NCBI RefSeq assembly: GCF_007971525.1
Contig: NZ_CP042437.1
Span: forward strand, 4,960,001-5,024,000
Length of the DNA stretch: 64,000 nt
DNA from: Mucilaginibacter ginsenosidivorax
GTDB taxonomy: Bacteria > Bacteroidota > Bacteroidia > Sphingobacteriales > Sphingobacteriaceae
Reading direction: 5' to 3'
Below are positions 16,927 through 27,800 of the stretch, piece after piece. Numbering within the stretch: the stretch's first letter is position 1; each line of letters starts with the position of its first letter. Position numbers and translations under genes: made by a program. The notes under the pieces were generated by a model, which was not told the origin of the DNA, searched no databases, and saw only the letters and a list, made by a program, of their open reading frames with translations.

Positions 16927-18750
16927 ATGATTGATATTGCATTAAACGGTAATCAACCGGTTGTTAGTGATCCCCATTCGCCGGAAGTTATTGAAGAGCT
17001 TACAAAAACAATTGAAACCTACCGGGAGCTGATGCTGGCATCTGATATTGGTGCCTGGGAATATTTTACCGAAACAGGCTTTCTGAATTGTAATGAGGAG
17101 TATTTTTTATTGCTGGGCAGGTCAATTAATGAATTTGATACTACGGGCAAAGGTAATTTAAATGAAACATGGATTAATCTTATTCATCCGGAAGACAGGG
17201 AAAAAGCAACTGCCCGGTTTGAAGAATATTTAAATAACCCAACCGATAAAATATACGAGAATTTTTTCAGGATGGCACATGCCGATGGCAGCTGGGTGTG
17301 GATCTGGTCGCGTGGCCGCTATGTAAATAATAAGCAGGGGAGTAATGCAAAACGGTTAATAGGTACCCATACCGATGTAACGGCATCAAAAAAAGTAGAA
17401 GAACAATTGCAGCTTGAAAAAATACTGCTGCGAACCCTTATTGATAATTTGCCCGACACTATTTATATAAAAGATGCTAACGGCCGAAAGATAATAGCCA
17501 ATGTTGCCGATGTAGCAACCATTGGTGCAAAATCAGAAGCTGATGTAATTGGCAAAACCGACCTCGAATTATTTAATAATGACATTGGCTTACGCGGATA
17601 TCATGATGATTTAAATGTAATTCAGGAAGGTAAAGCGATAGTAAACAAAGAAGAACTGTTTTTTGACAAGGAAGGCAATAAACACTGGCTGTTAACTTCA
17701 AAAGTACCTGTGCGTAATGAAATGGGGCAGGTTGAGCGTATATTGGGCATTGGGCACAACATTACCGAGCGCAAGAAAAATGAAGAAGCGTTAAATAAGC
17801 TTAATGAGGAACTAAATCTTCAATCGGAAGAACTGCGCAGCCAGGCGGAGGATTTAAAACTTGCAAACGCGCAGTTGATATCGCAAAAAGAGCAGGAGTT
17901 AGAAAAAGCGATAGCACAGGGTAAATTTGAAATTGCATCAGAAGTATTGCACGATATTGGCAATGCGCTGGTAGGCTTTGGATCGTACCTTAACCGGATT
18001 AACCGGGTGATGGAGCGGTACAATATTGATACCATTAAAAATCTTGCCTTATTTATAAAAGGGCAGCAAAGCGCACTTGAACTGGCAATTGGTGCCGATA
18101 AAGCTAAAGCGCTGGTATCCCTTACAGATAGTATCCATAAATCGCAGGCCGAAAACAAAGGCGAAATTTCAACTGCTGTTACCGAATTGTTGAATATTTT
18201 ATCGCACATACAGGACATTTTAAGTATTCAGCGCCAGTTTGTTAAAGGGCACGGCGGGTCGCAGGACCGCAAAATGGTAAACCTGGTTAATATCATTGAC
18301 GATTGTAAGGCTATGCTTCTGGCATCTGCCGATAAAAAAGGCATCCAGTTAAAGGTGGCTGTGGCGCCGGGCGAATATGTTTTAAAAGGCGATCATACCA
18401 AATTAATGCAGGTTATTTTAAACGTGCTGAAAAATAGTATTGAAGCTATTGACCTTGAAAAGGACGAAAAAACAATCGAGATTAATTTAAGCACCGCTAA
18501 TGACTTTTTCGAACTCAGGATGGCCGACAATGGTAAAGGCTTTGATGCCGAAACAGGGAATAAATTCTTCAAAAGAGGGTTTACAACCAAAGAGAGCGGT
18601 ACCGGGCTGGGCTTATATAATTGTAAATCGATTATTGATAGTCATGATGGCTCATTTCAAATACAAAGCGATGGCCCAAACCTTGGTGCAGTTACAACAA
18701 TAAAACTACCTTGTAATAGTGTAGCTATACAGGATAAGGCAGCTTTATAA
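16927..18750 (+). CDS. PAS-domain sensor histidine kinase
   Basis: A 607-residue soluble kinase: PAS/PAC 1 (about 32-155, ending GTHTDVTASKKVEEQ), PAS/PAC 2 (about 165-285, ending IGHNITERKK), a coiled-coil (285-330), then a kinase core with H342 in SEVLHDIGNALVGF, a less common H-box than the HExxxP type. The HATPase domain has VILNVLKNSIEAI, ADNGKGFDAE and SGTGLGLYNCKS. No TM helices, so it senses an internal signal, probably redox, small ligand or light-like cues through PAS. It follows the hybrid kinase by 20 bases. Confidence 0.9.
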   Translation: MIDIALNGNQPVVSDPHSPEVIEELTKTIETYRELMLASDIGAWEYFTETGFLNCNEEYFLLLGRSINEFDTTGKGNLNETWINLIHPEDREKATARFEEYLNNPTDKIYENFFRMAHADGSWVWIWSRGRYVNNKQGSNAKRLIGTHTDVTASKKVEEQLQLEKILLRTLIDNLPDTIYIKDANGRKIIANVADVATIGAKSEADVIGKTDLELFNNDIGLRGYHDDLNVIQEGKAIVNKEELFFDKEGNKHWLLTSKVPVRNEMGQVERILGIGHNITERKKNEEALNKLNEELNLQSEELRSQAEDLKLANAQLISQKEQELEKAIAQGKFEIASEVLHDIGNALVGFGSYLNRINRVMERYNIDTIKNLALFIKGQQSALELAIGADKAKALVSLTDSIHKSQAENKGEISTAVTELLNILSHIQDILSIQRQFVKGHGGSQDRKMVNLVNIIDDCKAMLLASADKKGIQLKVAVAPGEYVLKGDHTKLMQVILNVLKNSIEAIDLEKDEKTIEINLSTANDFFELRMADNGKGFDAETGNKFFKRGFTTKESGTGLGLYNCKSIIDSHDGSFQIQSDGPNLGAVTTIKLPCNSVAIQDKAAL

Positions 18751-18873
18751 AGCCGTAACAATCATAAACTAATGTTATATTAATTGTGTATTGACGGATA
18801 GTCTTCAGCCGGGAGTCTTAAGTTCCAAGTAGAAAGTAAAGCTGACTTTTGACTCAAGACTTTTGACTCAAGA

Positions 18874-19233
18874 CTAATTCAACAACTTATTTATAGCCTG
18901 CACCAGCTTATCAATGTCAAAAGGCTTGGGGATATAAATATCGTAGTTGAAATTGGCTAATGAGATGGCCTGGCGATGATAAGCCGAAATAAGTATAACG
19001 GGGATATGGTTGGTTTCTTTGGTGCTTTTAATGGTTTGGCAAATTTTACCACCATTCATACCTGGTAACATATAGTCGGTTAGCACAAGGTCGGGTTTGT
19101 AGGTTTTTATAGATTCAATAATATCATTAGTATGGGTTAAACCCGTGACCGCAAAATTATGGTAAACCAAAACGTTTTCAATTGTACTTAAAATGTCGGT
19201 ATCATCCTCAATTACCAAAATGCTTTTCAACAT
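18874..19233 (-). CDS. Single-domain response regulator (REC)
   Basis: A 119-residue receiver without output domain. D10/D11 acid pair, phospho-acceptor D53 (LTDYMLPGMNGG), S83 and K103 (IPKPFD) are all present. Such CheY-like proteins relay phosphate or bind partners. It is convergent with the PAS kinase at 16927 and close to a second REC gene at 19279, so both kinases here are candidate partners. It resembles the REC protein at 45371. Confidence 0.9.
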   Translation of the reverse strand: MLKSILVIEDDTDILSTIENVLVYHNFAVTGLTHTNDIIESIKTYKPDLVLTDYMLPGMNGGKICQTIKSTKETNHIPVILISAYHRQAISLANFNYDIYIPKPFDIDKLVQAINKLLN

Positions 19234-19278
19234 GGATAAAGAAGTTTAGTTAAATATTAATATTACGGTGCTGAAGCT

Positions 19279-19689
19279 TTAGGCAACTTCAAAAATGGCC
19301 TCGGCCTTTTGCCTGTTCATTGGTTTTGATATAAAATCAAACACCAAGGGGTTCGTGCGCGACCGGTTAATGTCCTTAATTGATATCGACGAAGATAGAA
19401 GATATATTTTACTTTGCTTAAGTGGATCGATATTTAATCGCCTGAACTCCTCTAAAAAGTCCCACCCATCCATAACGGGCATCGTTAAGTCTAAAAATAT
19501 ATAATCTGGAAAAAGATGAGGTTCGGTTTTGCTGATATGCATTAGTTTGGCAATAGCGCTTCGGGCGTCGCTGCAGGCATCTATCCTTGAATTTGACATT
19601 ACCCTTTTTACCACCTTTTCAAAAATAATATTATCAATCTCGCCGTCATCTATCACCAGGATATTGGAGGCCATGTTTTTTTGATCCAT
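19279..19689 (-). CDS. Single-domain response regulator (REC, Rcp1-like)
   Basis: A 136-residue receiver of the type found with bacteriophytochrome or PAS kinases. Acid pair D14/D15, phospho-acceptor D67 (FLDLTMPVMDGWDFLEEF), S100 and K122 (ISKPMN) are present. An in-frame Met at residue 6 is an alternative start. It lies upstream of the REC gene at 18874 in the same direction with a 45-base gap and closely resembles the REC protein at 36458. Confidence 0.9.
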   Translation of the reverse strand: MDQKNMASNILVIDDGEIDNIIFEKVVKRVMSNSRIDACSDARSAIAKLMHISKTEPHLFPDYIFLDLTMPVMDGWDFLEEFRRLNIDPLKQSKIYLLSSSISIKDINRSRTNPLVFDFISKPMNRQKAEAIFEVA

Positions 19690-19821
19690 TGAAATTAAAC
19701 TAATATTTGCGAAAATGTTTGTTAAGGAAAAAGTTTCCTTTTGGTTTAATCTGTTTTAATTATAGGGGAATAAAAACAGGACTATGCAAAAGCTAATTTA
19801 GTTATTTAAGATTAAAATAAA

Positions 19822-19877
19822 AAAACACTTATTGGTTAAATACCCCGTTTTTTAACGGGGTATGCAATAGGTGTTTT
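19822..19877. repeat. Nested hairpin with ACGGGGT repeats
   Basis: Outer arms AAAACACTTATTG and CAATAGGTGTTTT (12 of 13 paired as Watson-Crick, one G-U) enclose an inner perfect hairpin TACCCCGTT-TTTT-AACGGGGTA. A further direct copy, TTTTAACGGGGTGTAT, follows. It lies in the 502-base divergent gap between a REC gene and the TonB receptor; the rest of that gap holds no gene that I can support. Confidence 0.6.
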
Positions 19878-20191
19878 AACGGGGTGTATAACATCCCTAT
19901 GTTAAGTATGGTCTTCGCACACAATCTGTTACCCGGTTAATAAATATAAACGCGTTGGTATGCAGTGCCTCCTTCAATCGACTTAAATACTGCTTCGTTA
20001 ACCTGCATAACGATGTTTTTTATCGTTTAAACTTTTCTCTCTTTTCATTTTAGTGTCTCTTGCGGTATTGCTAAGCTATAAAATCTGATGTATTTAAGAT
20101 TATTAATTAGTTTTATTTATTTAATAAAATTAGGTAAGACTAATTATTTTTATTTGTTTTGTGCTTTGAATAAAAATCAATCTGCAATCAA

Positions 20192-22657
20192 ATGAAAATA
20201 TGGTACTTGTTTTTGATACTCTTACTACCATCAGTAAGTGCTTTAGCCCAGGTTAGTGTGTTAAAAGGCCGCCTCACAACAGGCAGCGAACCGCTGGCCT
20301 ATGGCTCGGTTACTATAGTAGGCACTACAATAGGTACCACGGCCAACCAAAAAGGTTATTACCAGTTACAAAATATTGCCCCCGGCAGCTACGAGGTGTC
20401 TTTTTCGGCTATTGGGTATCTCCCCGAAAAATTAAGGGTAACTATTGCCAAACAACAAACCGTAATTTTAAACAGCAACCTGAAAGAGAGTTACTCTAAA
20501 CTGAACGAAGTGGTTATTACCGGCGTATCGCGGGCTACCGAGTTGCGGCGCAACCCCGTGCCGATTGCTGTGATGACCAAAAAGGAGATGAACATGAATG
20601 TGAACAATAATATTATTGATGCCATAGTAAAGGGGGTGCCCGGCGTAAGCGCCGTTACTACAGGGCCCAACATCTCAAAACCCTTTATAAGGGGATTGGG
20701 TTATAACCGGGTATTAACGTTATATGATGGCATCAGGCAGGAGGGGCAGCAATGGGGGGATGAACATGGCATCGAGATAGATCAGTATGGTATTGGCAGG
20801 GCCGAAGTGATAAAAGGCCCGGCCAGCTTAACCTACGGCTCGGATGCAATTGCCGGTGTTATTAACCTGATCCCCGCTATACCCAACGGGGCGGACAGCG
20901 TATTAAAAGGCGACTACGTTGCCGATTACCATACCAACAACGGGATGATTGGCACATCACTTGGCCTGGCTTACAAAAATAAAAACTGGCAATATACTTT
21001 TAGGGCCACAGCCAAGGCAGCACATGATTACCGCGATAAAATTGACGGGTTGGTTTACAACACCGGCTTCAGGGAATACAATTTATCGGGTATGGTTAGG
21101 GTTGAAAAAAAATGGGGCTACTCGCAAATAGCGGCAACTATATATGATAACCGACAGGAAATTCCCGATGGTAGCCGCGATTCACTTACCCGGCAGTTTA
21201 CCAAACAGGTAAATGAGCTTGCCGCTGATAATATCAAAAACAGGCCTGTGGTTAGCAGTAATGAATTAAATTCATACAGCATAGCGCCGCTTCACCAGCG
21301 TATTCAGCATTATCGTATTTATACCCACAACCAGGTTAAACTGGGCAATAGCAGCCTTGATGCAACGCTTGGGCTGCAGCAAAGCATCCGCAGGGAATAT
21401 AATCACCCTACCCAGGCTCAGCAGGCCGGTTTGTATGTAGTACTTAATACCCTTAATTACGATTTGAAATACAATTTACCCGCATTTGCCGGCGTTGAAA
21501 GTACTGTGGGTATTAACGGTATGTACCAGGCCAACCGCAGCAGGGCGGCTACCGATTTCCCGATACCCGATTATAACCTGTTTGATGCCGGCGCGTTTAT
21601 CTTCGGCAAAAAAAGTTTTGGTAAGCTTGATGTTTCGGGCGGCCTAAGGTATGATAACCGCCACATCAAGTGGAATGATTTTTATGTTGGGCCTGATGCC
21701 GTCAATGGCTTTGAGCACCAGGTTAAACTGCCCGATACAACGGGCGCCCATCTCCAGTTCCCGGCGTTTAAGCATATTTACAAAGGCCTTTCGGGCAGCC
21801 TGGGGCTCACTTACAATGTTAACGAAAGGCTGCTGCTTAAAGCCAACATTGGCAGGGGTTACCGGGCACCCAATATTACCGAAATTGGCTCCAACGGCCT
21901 TGACCCCGGCGCGCACATTGTTTACCTGGGCGACAGGAACTTTAATCCCGAGTTTAGTTTACAGGAAGACCTGGGTATAATTGCTTACCTGAAGGATGCC
22001 GATCTTATTGCCGAATTTTTTAACAACCAAGTTGATAATTACATTTATCAGGCTAAGCTAACCGATGCCGCCGGTAACCCGGTAATAATTGTTCCGGGTA
22101 ACAGCACCTATCAGTACCAGCAATCAAAGGCCCGGCTTTATGGTGCCGAGTTTACGGTTAACCTGCATCCGCAGAAGCTAAAATGGCTGGCATTTAATAA
22201 TAGTGTGGCCTATGTTACGGGTATTAATCAAAATCAGCAGCTTATTCAAAAATCAAATGGTGCGGCAAAGTACCTGCCTTTTATCCCCCCGCTGCACCTG
22301 CGCAGCGAGGTAAAGATTACCCTGCAACAGGCTTATGGGGTGTTTTCAAAAATATGGTTTAAAACAGGGGCCGACGCTTATGCCGCCCAAAACCGTTTTT
22401 ACGCCCTTGATAATACCGAAACAGCTACGCCCGGCTATACGCTTATCAACATAGGTATGGGTACAACAATAAAACGAAAGTCGGAAAAATCCTTTTGCGA
22501 GCTTTTTTTACAACTAGATAATTTGTTCGACGTTGCCTATCAATCCAACCTGAACAGGCTAAAATATTTTGAATACTACACAGCTTCACCCAATGGCCGG
22601 CTGGGTATTTACAATATTGGCCGCAATGTGAGTTTCAAAGCGATATTTCCGTTTTGA
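20192..22657 (+). CDS. TonB-dependent outer-membrane receptor
   Basis: An 821-residue receptor. Signal peptide MKIWYLFLILLLPSVSALAQ, then a carboxypeptidase-regulatory-like domain (about 23-105, GSVTIVGTTIGTTANQKGYY), plug domain (about 115-230, with GPASLTYGSDAIAGVINL), and a 22-strand barrel with C-terminal strand ending in aromatic F (SFKAIFPF). It takes up a substrate across the outer membrane with TonB energy. The plug segment EGQQWGDEHGIEID is found in receptors often linked to metals, but no metal or B12 signature decides the substrate. No SusD partner is adjacent. Confidence 0.93.
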   Translation: MKIWYLFLILLLPSVSALAQVSVLKGRLTTGSEPLAYGSVTIVGTTIGTTANQKGYYQLQNIAPGSYEVSFSAIGYLPEKLRVTIAKQQTVILNSNLKESYSKLNEVVITGVSRATELRRNPVPIAVMTKKEMNMNVNNNIIDAIVKGVPGVSAVTTGPNISKPFIRGLGYNRVLTLYDGIRQEGQQWGDEHGIEIDQYGIGRAEVIKGPASLTYGSDAIAGVINLIPAIPNGADSVLKGDYVADYHTNNGMIGTSLGLAYKNKNWQYTFRATAKAAHDYRDKIDGLVYNTGFREYNLSGMVRVEKKWGYSQIAATIYDNRQEIPDGSRDSLTRQFTKQVNELAADNIKNRPVVSSNELNSYSIAPLHQRIQHYRIYTHNQVKLGNSSLDATLGLQQSIRREYNHPTQAQQAGLYVVLNTLNYDLKYNLPAFAGVESTVGINGMYQANRSRAATDFPIPDYNLFDAGAFIFGKKSFGKLDVSGGLRYDNRHIKWNDFYVGPDAVNGFEHQVKLPDTTGAHLQFPAFKHIYKGLSGSLGLTYNVNERLLLKANIGRGYRAPNITEIGSNGLDPGAHIVYLGDRNFNPEFSLQEDLGIIAYLKDADLIAEFFNNQVDNYIYQAKLTDAAGNPVIIVPGNSTYQYQQSKARLYGAEFTVNLHPQKLKWLAFNNSVAYVTGINQNQQLIQKSNGAAKYLPFIPPLHLRSEVKITLQQAYGVFSKIWFKTGADAYAAQNRFYALDNTETATPGYTLINIGMGTTIKRKSEKSFCELFLQLDNLFDVAYQSNLNRLKYFEYYTASPNGRLGIYNIGRNVSFKAIFPF

Positions 22658-22670
22658 TAAATAGGGATTA

Positions 22671-23429
22671 TTATTTAACCAACTTTAGCCTGGTTGATGA
22701 TTTTTCAACGTCTTTAAGGCTGAGGCGAAGAAAATAGCCGCATTGGCTTGCTGTTTCGCACATTTCAACATCATCTATCACATAGGTCCAGTCGCCATTT
22801 TTAAAGGTATATGTCCAGCCGCCCTGGGTACCTTGTGCTTCTTCTACGCCATTGTTTAGCACCAGGTCGGGTTTTGTCGAGGTTGGGCGGCCCTGGCTCC
22901 AGGATACATACCTCAGTTTTTGGCCAACCCTGTCGATACGGATCAGTAACTTGGGCGATTGTAATAGCAATACATTCTCGTCCCAATGGCTTACTGTTGG
23001 ATATATTTTGCTTTGAATTTCTTTTGTCAGCTGATTTTTCAGGTCGGTTTCCCGCCTGGAGCTGTAATTAACGGCTTGTATTCGGCCATCACTATTTAAC
23101 CATATGTCGCCGTCAAATGAGCCGCCAACCAGACCATATTCGCCATGATGATCAAATACATCACTATCGGCAAACAGTACTATTTTTTTCTTAAAAGCAT
23201 CATCAAACAAAACAGGGAAATAAGCTACAAATTCATTGGCATTGGCGATGCTTTTTAGCGGGTTTTGTCGTTTTAAGGGATAGGCCACCAATTTTGATAA
23301 TTCCTGCGCTTTATCGGCCTTTATCAACCTAAATATTTCTTTGTATCTTTTTATGATGAAAGCCGGCGCCTGGGCCTGGGCTCCCGGGATAATAAATAAA
23401 AACAGGGCTGCGCAGATGATATTTTTCAT
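22671..23429 (-). CDS. Secreted protein of unknown function
   Basis: A 252-residue protein from ATG 23429 with a signal peptide (MKNIICAALFLFIIPGAQAQ). A seven-residue longer frame is possible but would put extra residues before the signal. The mature part carries a helical segment followed by strands and a pair of Cys residues (ETASQCGYF). No family is recognised. It is convergent with the TonB receptor, 13 bases apart. Confidence 0.65.
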   Translation of the reverse strand: MKNIICAALFLFIIPGAQAQAPAFIIKRYKEIFRLIKADKAQELSKLVAYPLKRQNPLKSIANANEFVAYFPVLFDDAFKKKIVLFADSDVFDHHGEYGLVGGSFDGDIWLNSDGRIQAVNYSSRRETDLKNQLTKEIQSKIYPTVSHWDENVLLLQSPKLLIRIDRVGQKLRYVSWSQGRPTSTKPDLVLNNGVEEAQGTQGGWTYTFKNGDWTYVIDDVEMCETASQCGYFLRLSLKDVEKSSTRLKLVK

Positions 23430-23524
23430 TGGTTTAGTGCAAATTAACACCGCTAAGAACGGTTTTTAAAGATACATATGTATCTTTAATTGATAAAGCT
23501 TATTTACTATTTCAATCAGGAGGG

Positions 23525-24382
23525 ATGAAAAACGCTGACATTACCAATCCGCTTTTCCGGCAGGCGGTGGAAGCTATCGAAAATGGCGATATTGGATTAT
23601 TAACTATTTTGATAGCTGAAAACCGACAGTTGGTACAGGATAAACTTGATCTTCCCGAACCCGGCTATTTTCAAGATCCTTACCTGCTTTGGTTTGTGGC
23701 CGATAATCCTATCCGCAATAGCACGCTACCTCCAAATATTGCTGATGTTACTCAATTGCTCGTAGGTTTTGTAAAAGAATTTGCTGCCGGTACCATGCAG
23801 CATCAGTTGGATTATGCCCTTGGCCTGGTAGCAACCGGCAGGATTCCCCGTGAATGCGGTGTGCAAATAGCTTTAATGGATGTATTGATTGATGCCGGCG
23901 CAAAACCGGGTGGCGGTTTGGGCGCATTGGCGCACGGTAATTTTGATGCCGCCTCACACTTAATCAAACGTGGCGGCAAGCTTACACTGGCAGCAGCCAT
24001 AGGGCTGGATAGGATGGACGATGTAATCCGTTTTACTGCCGGGGCAGATAAAGCCGAATTATTGGTAGCCTTAACGGTTGCCGGTTTCTACGGTAAACCG
24101 CACATGGTAACCTACCTGTTAAACCTCGGTGCCGACCCGAACGGTTACCCGGAAAATAACAAGGGTTTTCACAGCCATGCTACACCGCTACACCAGGCTG
24201 TATATTCCGGCTCATTGGAGTGTGTAAAGCTGTTGGTTGAGGCAGGCGCGAGGCTGGATATGCCCGACAAGGTTTATAATGGCACACCGCTCGGCTGGGC
24301 GCTGCACATGCAAAATGACGAAAGCCCGAACGAAGAAGCCAGGAAGAATTTTGCGGAAATAGCGGAGTATTTGAGGAGATAG
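23525..24382 (+). CDS. Ankyrin-repeat protein
   Basis: A 285-residue cytoplasmic protein. Ankyrin-type helical repeats are clear in the C-terminal half: HATPLHQAVYSGSLECVKLL followed by VEAGARLD and NGTPLGWALH, and weaker repeats upstream (GALAHGNFDAASHLIKRGG, YGKPHMVTYLLNLGADP). Such proteins bind other proteins; the partner is unknown. It is divergent from the secreted protein gene at 22671. Confidence 0.85.
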   Translation: MKNADITNPLFRQAVEAIENGDIGLLTILIAENRQLVQDKLDLPEPGYFQDPYLLWFVADNPIRNSTLPPNIADVTQLLVGFVKEFAAGTMQHQLDYALGLVATGRIPRECGVQIALMDVLIDAGAKPGGGLGALAHGNFDAASHLIKRGGKLTLAAAIGLDRMDDVIRFTAGADKAELLVALTVAGFYGKPHMVTYLLNLGADPNGYPENNKGFHSHATPLHQAVYSGSLECVKLLVEAGARLDMPDKVYNGTPLGWALHMQNDESPNEEARKNFAEIAEYLRR

Positions 24383-24498
24383 CCTCAAACAAACCCGCCC
24401 CGGAAGAAGGATTTAGCATTAATTCTCCCCAGTCGAGGGGCAGGGAAACCGGCTTTAAACTTTTTTACTTCATATAATAGCATTTTAATGCGGATACA

Positions 24499-24720
24499 GG
24501 TAACCCCTACGGGGCATAATAGGAATTTAGATGATATTGCTACAAATGGGTTGCCTCTACGAGGCATAATACACCCTGTAAATACATAAAAGGATTATCT
24601 AAAAAACTGTAAACTTTTTTTAGGACGATACAATACGAAATAAAAGGCGCTTGCCTCGTAGAGGCAACCTATTTGTAGAACACAATGTCAAATTTCTTTT
24701 ATGCCCCGTAGGGGCTACCT
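24499..24720. repeat. REP-like inverted repeat pair
   Basis: Two copies of an approximately 73-base unit in opposite orientation (24499-24571 and 24648-24720). Each holds two short palindromes: GCCCCTACGGGGC and TGCCTCTACGAGGCA, with ACAAAT.GGTTGCC between. The halves are about 85 percent similar by eye and separated by 76 bases. The 476-base gap 24383-24858 has no gene. Confidence 0.8.
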
Positions 24721-24858
24721 TTCTTTCTACATCGGAATTTTTGAAAGGGATTCCCTGCAACCCGGGGGGTATAGGATGCTTGTCTATTTTGTAGCTAAAT
24801 TCTACTAACAGCACAACTTTTTGCTCTATCTTTATGGCACCTGATTATCTATATTTTT

Positions 24859-27800
24859 ATGCCCATCCCAATTAAAAAGATACTCGTTAAAACGCTCAAA
24901 ATTACGGGTATTACCCTGGTGAGCCTTTTGGTATTAATGTTTTTACTGCCATACCTGTTCCCTCAAACTATTACCAATAAAATAAAGCAGTGGGCAGGCA
25001 GCAGCATTAACGGCAAGCTCAATTTCTCTGGCACAAGCCTATCCTTCTTTAAAAAGTTTCCGGCGCTTACACTTACCCTGGATGATTTTTCGCTCAATGG
25101 CAGCGCCCCTTTTCAGAACGATACGCTGGTAGCAGCAAAAGAAATTTCGCTGGCTATTGATCTTTCCTCGGTGTTTAAAAGTAAAATCAACATTAACCGC
25201 GTTTACCTGAGCAAAGCCACCATCAATATCCAGGTAGATAGCGCGGGGCACGGCAACTATAACGTGTACAAGGCCAAACCCGCCCAACCGGCGCAGGCTG
25301 CAGATACCGCAAGCGCATCATTAGGCATTGAGCAGATACTGATTGAAAAAAGCCACCTGGTTTATAACGATAAATCGATGCCGTTGCTGGTTGATGCCCG
25401 CGATTTTAACTACCAGGGCAGGGGCGACCTGAGCAAAGATGTATTTGACCTTTATACCCATACCGAGATAGGCTCGATTGATTTTAGTTACGGCGGCCAA
25501 AACTACATTTACCATAAAAAAGTAAACGCCGATTTGGTTACCAGCATTAACACCAAATCGCTTGCTTTTGTATTTCAAAAAAACGACCTCATGATCAATG
25601 CGTTGCCGGTTGATTTTAAGGGCAAGTTTGAGTTTTTGAAAGATGGTTACGATATGGATTTCAGGATCAAATCTGATCAGCAGGACCTGAGCGATATTTT
25701 TACCGCGCTGCCTGCCCAATATGCCAAATGGACTGATGATACCGAGCTGAATGGTAACGGGAAGATCACCATGTCGCTTGTTGGCAAGTACATAGCCGCC
25801 ACCAAGCAAATGCCCGATCTTGATTTCAGTATGAAAATCCGCGATGGTTATATCGCCAATAAAAAAACACCCGAGCCGGTAAAAAATCTGTACCTGAATA
25901 TGGAGGCTAAAGTACCGGGCTGTAATCCCGATAGCCTGGATCTGAATATCGATTCGGTGTATTTTAATATCGGCAGGGATTACTTCGGATCGGTTATTAA
26001 GGTGAAGGGCATTAAATCGCCGCAGATCTTCGCCAAAATTAATACCGAGATTGACCTGGAAAAATGGAACAAAGCTTTTGGAGTAAAGGCTTTTGATGTA
26101 AAGGGCCGCTACTCGCTGCACATGGTAGCCGAAGGTAAATACGCCACCGGAATCAGGAAAACAGGCATCAGGCATCATATCGATACTGTGGTTACAAGTA
26201 TCCCTAAGTTTAGATTGCGTTCTGCCTTCCGGAACGGCTATTTTAAATATGCCAAACTGCCCGAGGCCATGAAAAACGTGAGCTTTGACCTTGATGCCAA
26301 CTGCCCCGACCAAAACCCGGCCCATGCCACCATGGCCATGACCAACCTGAACATTAACGCGCTGAACAACTACGTTAAAGGTTATTTAAAACTAAGCAAT
26401 ACCGCAGGTGCCTTAATTGACGCCGACCTGAAAGCAAAATTCGACCTGGCCGATATCAAAAAGTTTTACCCGGTTGATAGCATCGGTTTGCGTGGCAACC
26501 TGGATGCCGATGTACAAACCAAAGGCAGGTATATCCCGGCCAAAAGAATATTCCCGGTTACCAACGCGCAGATTGATTTGCATGGCGGTTACATCCAAAC
26601 CAAATATTACCCCCACCCGGTTGAAAACCTGGAGATCAGCACAGCAATCAGCAACAATACCGGGTCATTAAAAGGCCTTAAGGTGAATATTAAACCGGTA
26701 TCGTTCACCTTTGAAGGGCAGCCCTTTATGCTGAAAGCCAACCTTAAAAACTTTGATAACCTGGATTATAGCATCAAATCGCGCGGATCGTTGGATATTG
26801 GTAAAATTTACAAGGTGTTTGCCATGGCAGGATACAATGTAAAAGGGCTTATCACCACCAACCTGTCCCTTAAAGGTAAACAAAGCGATGCTACAGCCGG
26901 CAGGTATGATCAGTTGGCCAACTCGGGCACCATGAAGGTTAAAGATTTAATTTTAACATCCGAGCTGTTCCCCAAGCCATTCCTTATCAAAACAGGTTTG
27001 TTTAGCTTTAACCAGGATAAAATGAAGTTCGATCAGTTTACCGCTAATTATGGTAAATCGGTTATTGTGCTTAACGGCGCGTTATCCAACGTGATAGATT
27101 ATGCTGTAAAACCCAATTCGCCGTTAAAGGGCGAGTTTAATTTAAGCAGCGGCCTTATCATTGCCGATGATTTTACAGCTTTTGCCAGTGGCCCCTCTAC
27201 CCCGAAAGCGGCCAAATCGGGCGTTATCCTGGTACCTGCCAACCTCGATCTGAATTTTACAGCCGATGTTAAAAAGGTAAAATATAATGGCCTGGATATC
27301 AACGATGCCAAAGGCCAAATGAGCGTAAGCAAAGGCCAGATAGTTTTAAAACAAACCGGCTTTACCATGATAGGCGCGCCTGTGGTAATGGATGCCACCT
27401 ACGGCAGCATAAGCCCGCAAAAAGCTTATTTTGATTACCATATTGATGCCAAAGATTTTGACATTAAAAGGGCTTACAAGGAGGTAAAACTATTTCATGA
27501 CATGGCCACATCTGCCGCAAGTGCCGAGGGTATTGTATCGTTGGATTATAAACTAAGCGGCAAGCTTAACAGCGATATGAAACCTATTTACCCATCGCTG
27601 AAGGGTGGGGGAGTACTCTCTGTTAAAAAGGTAAAGGTAAAAGGTTTTAAACTATTTAGCGCTGTGGGTAAAACAACCGGGCGCGATAGCCTGGGCGGCA
27701 AAAACGATGTAAGCAAGGTTGATATTAAAACCACCATAGCCAACAACATCATCACCATTCAGCGTACCAAAATGAGGATGGCCGGCTTCCGCCCGAGGTT

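Noticed and set aside
19690..20191. Cobalamin or TPP riboswitch before the TonB receptor
   Set aside because: No B12-box or TPP consensus is seen; only the nested hairpin.
25321..26325. 334-codon ORF on the minus strand
   Set aside because: Lies opposite the AsmA gene, whose plus-strand protein is clearly real; the shadow has no domain or start context.
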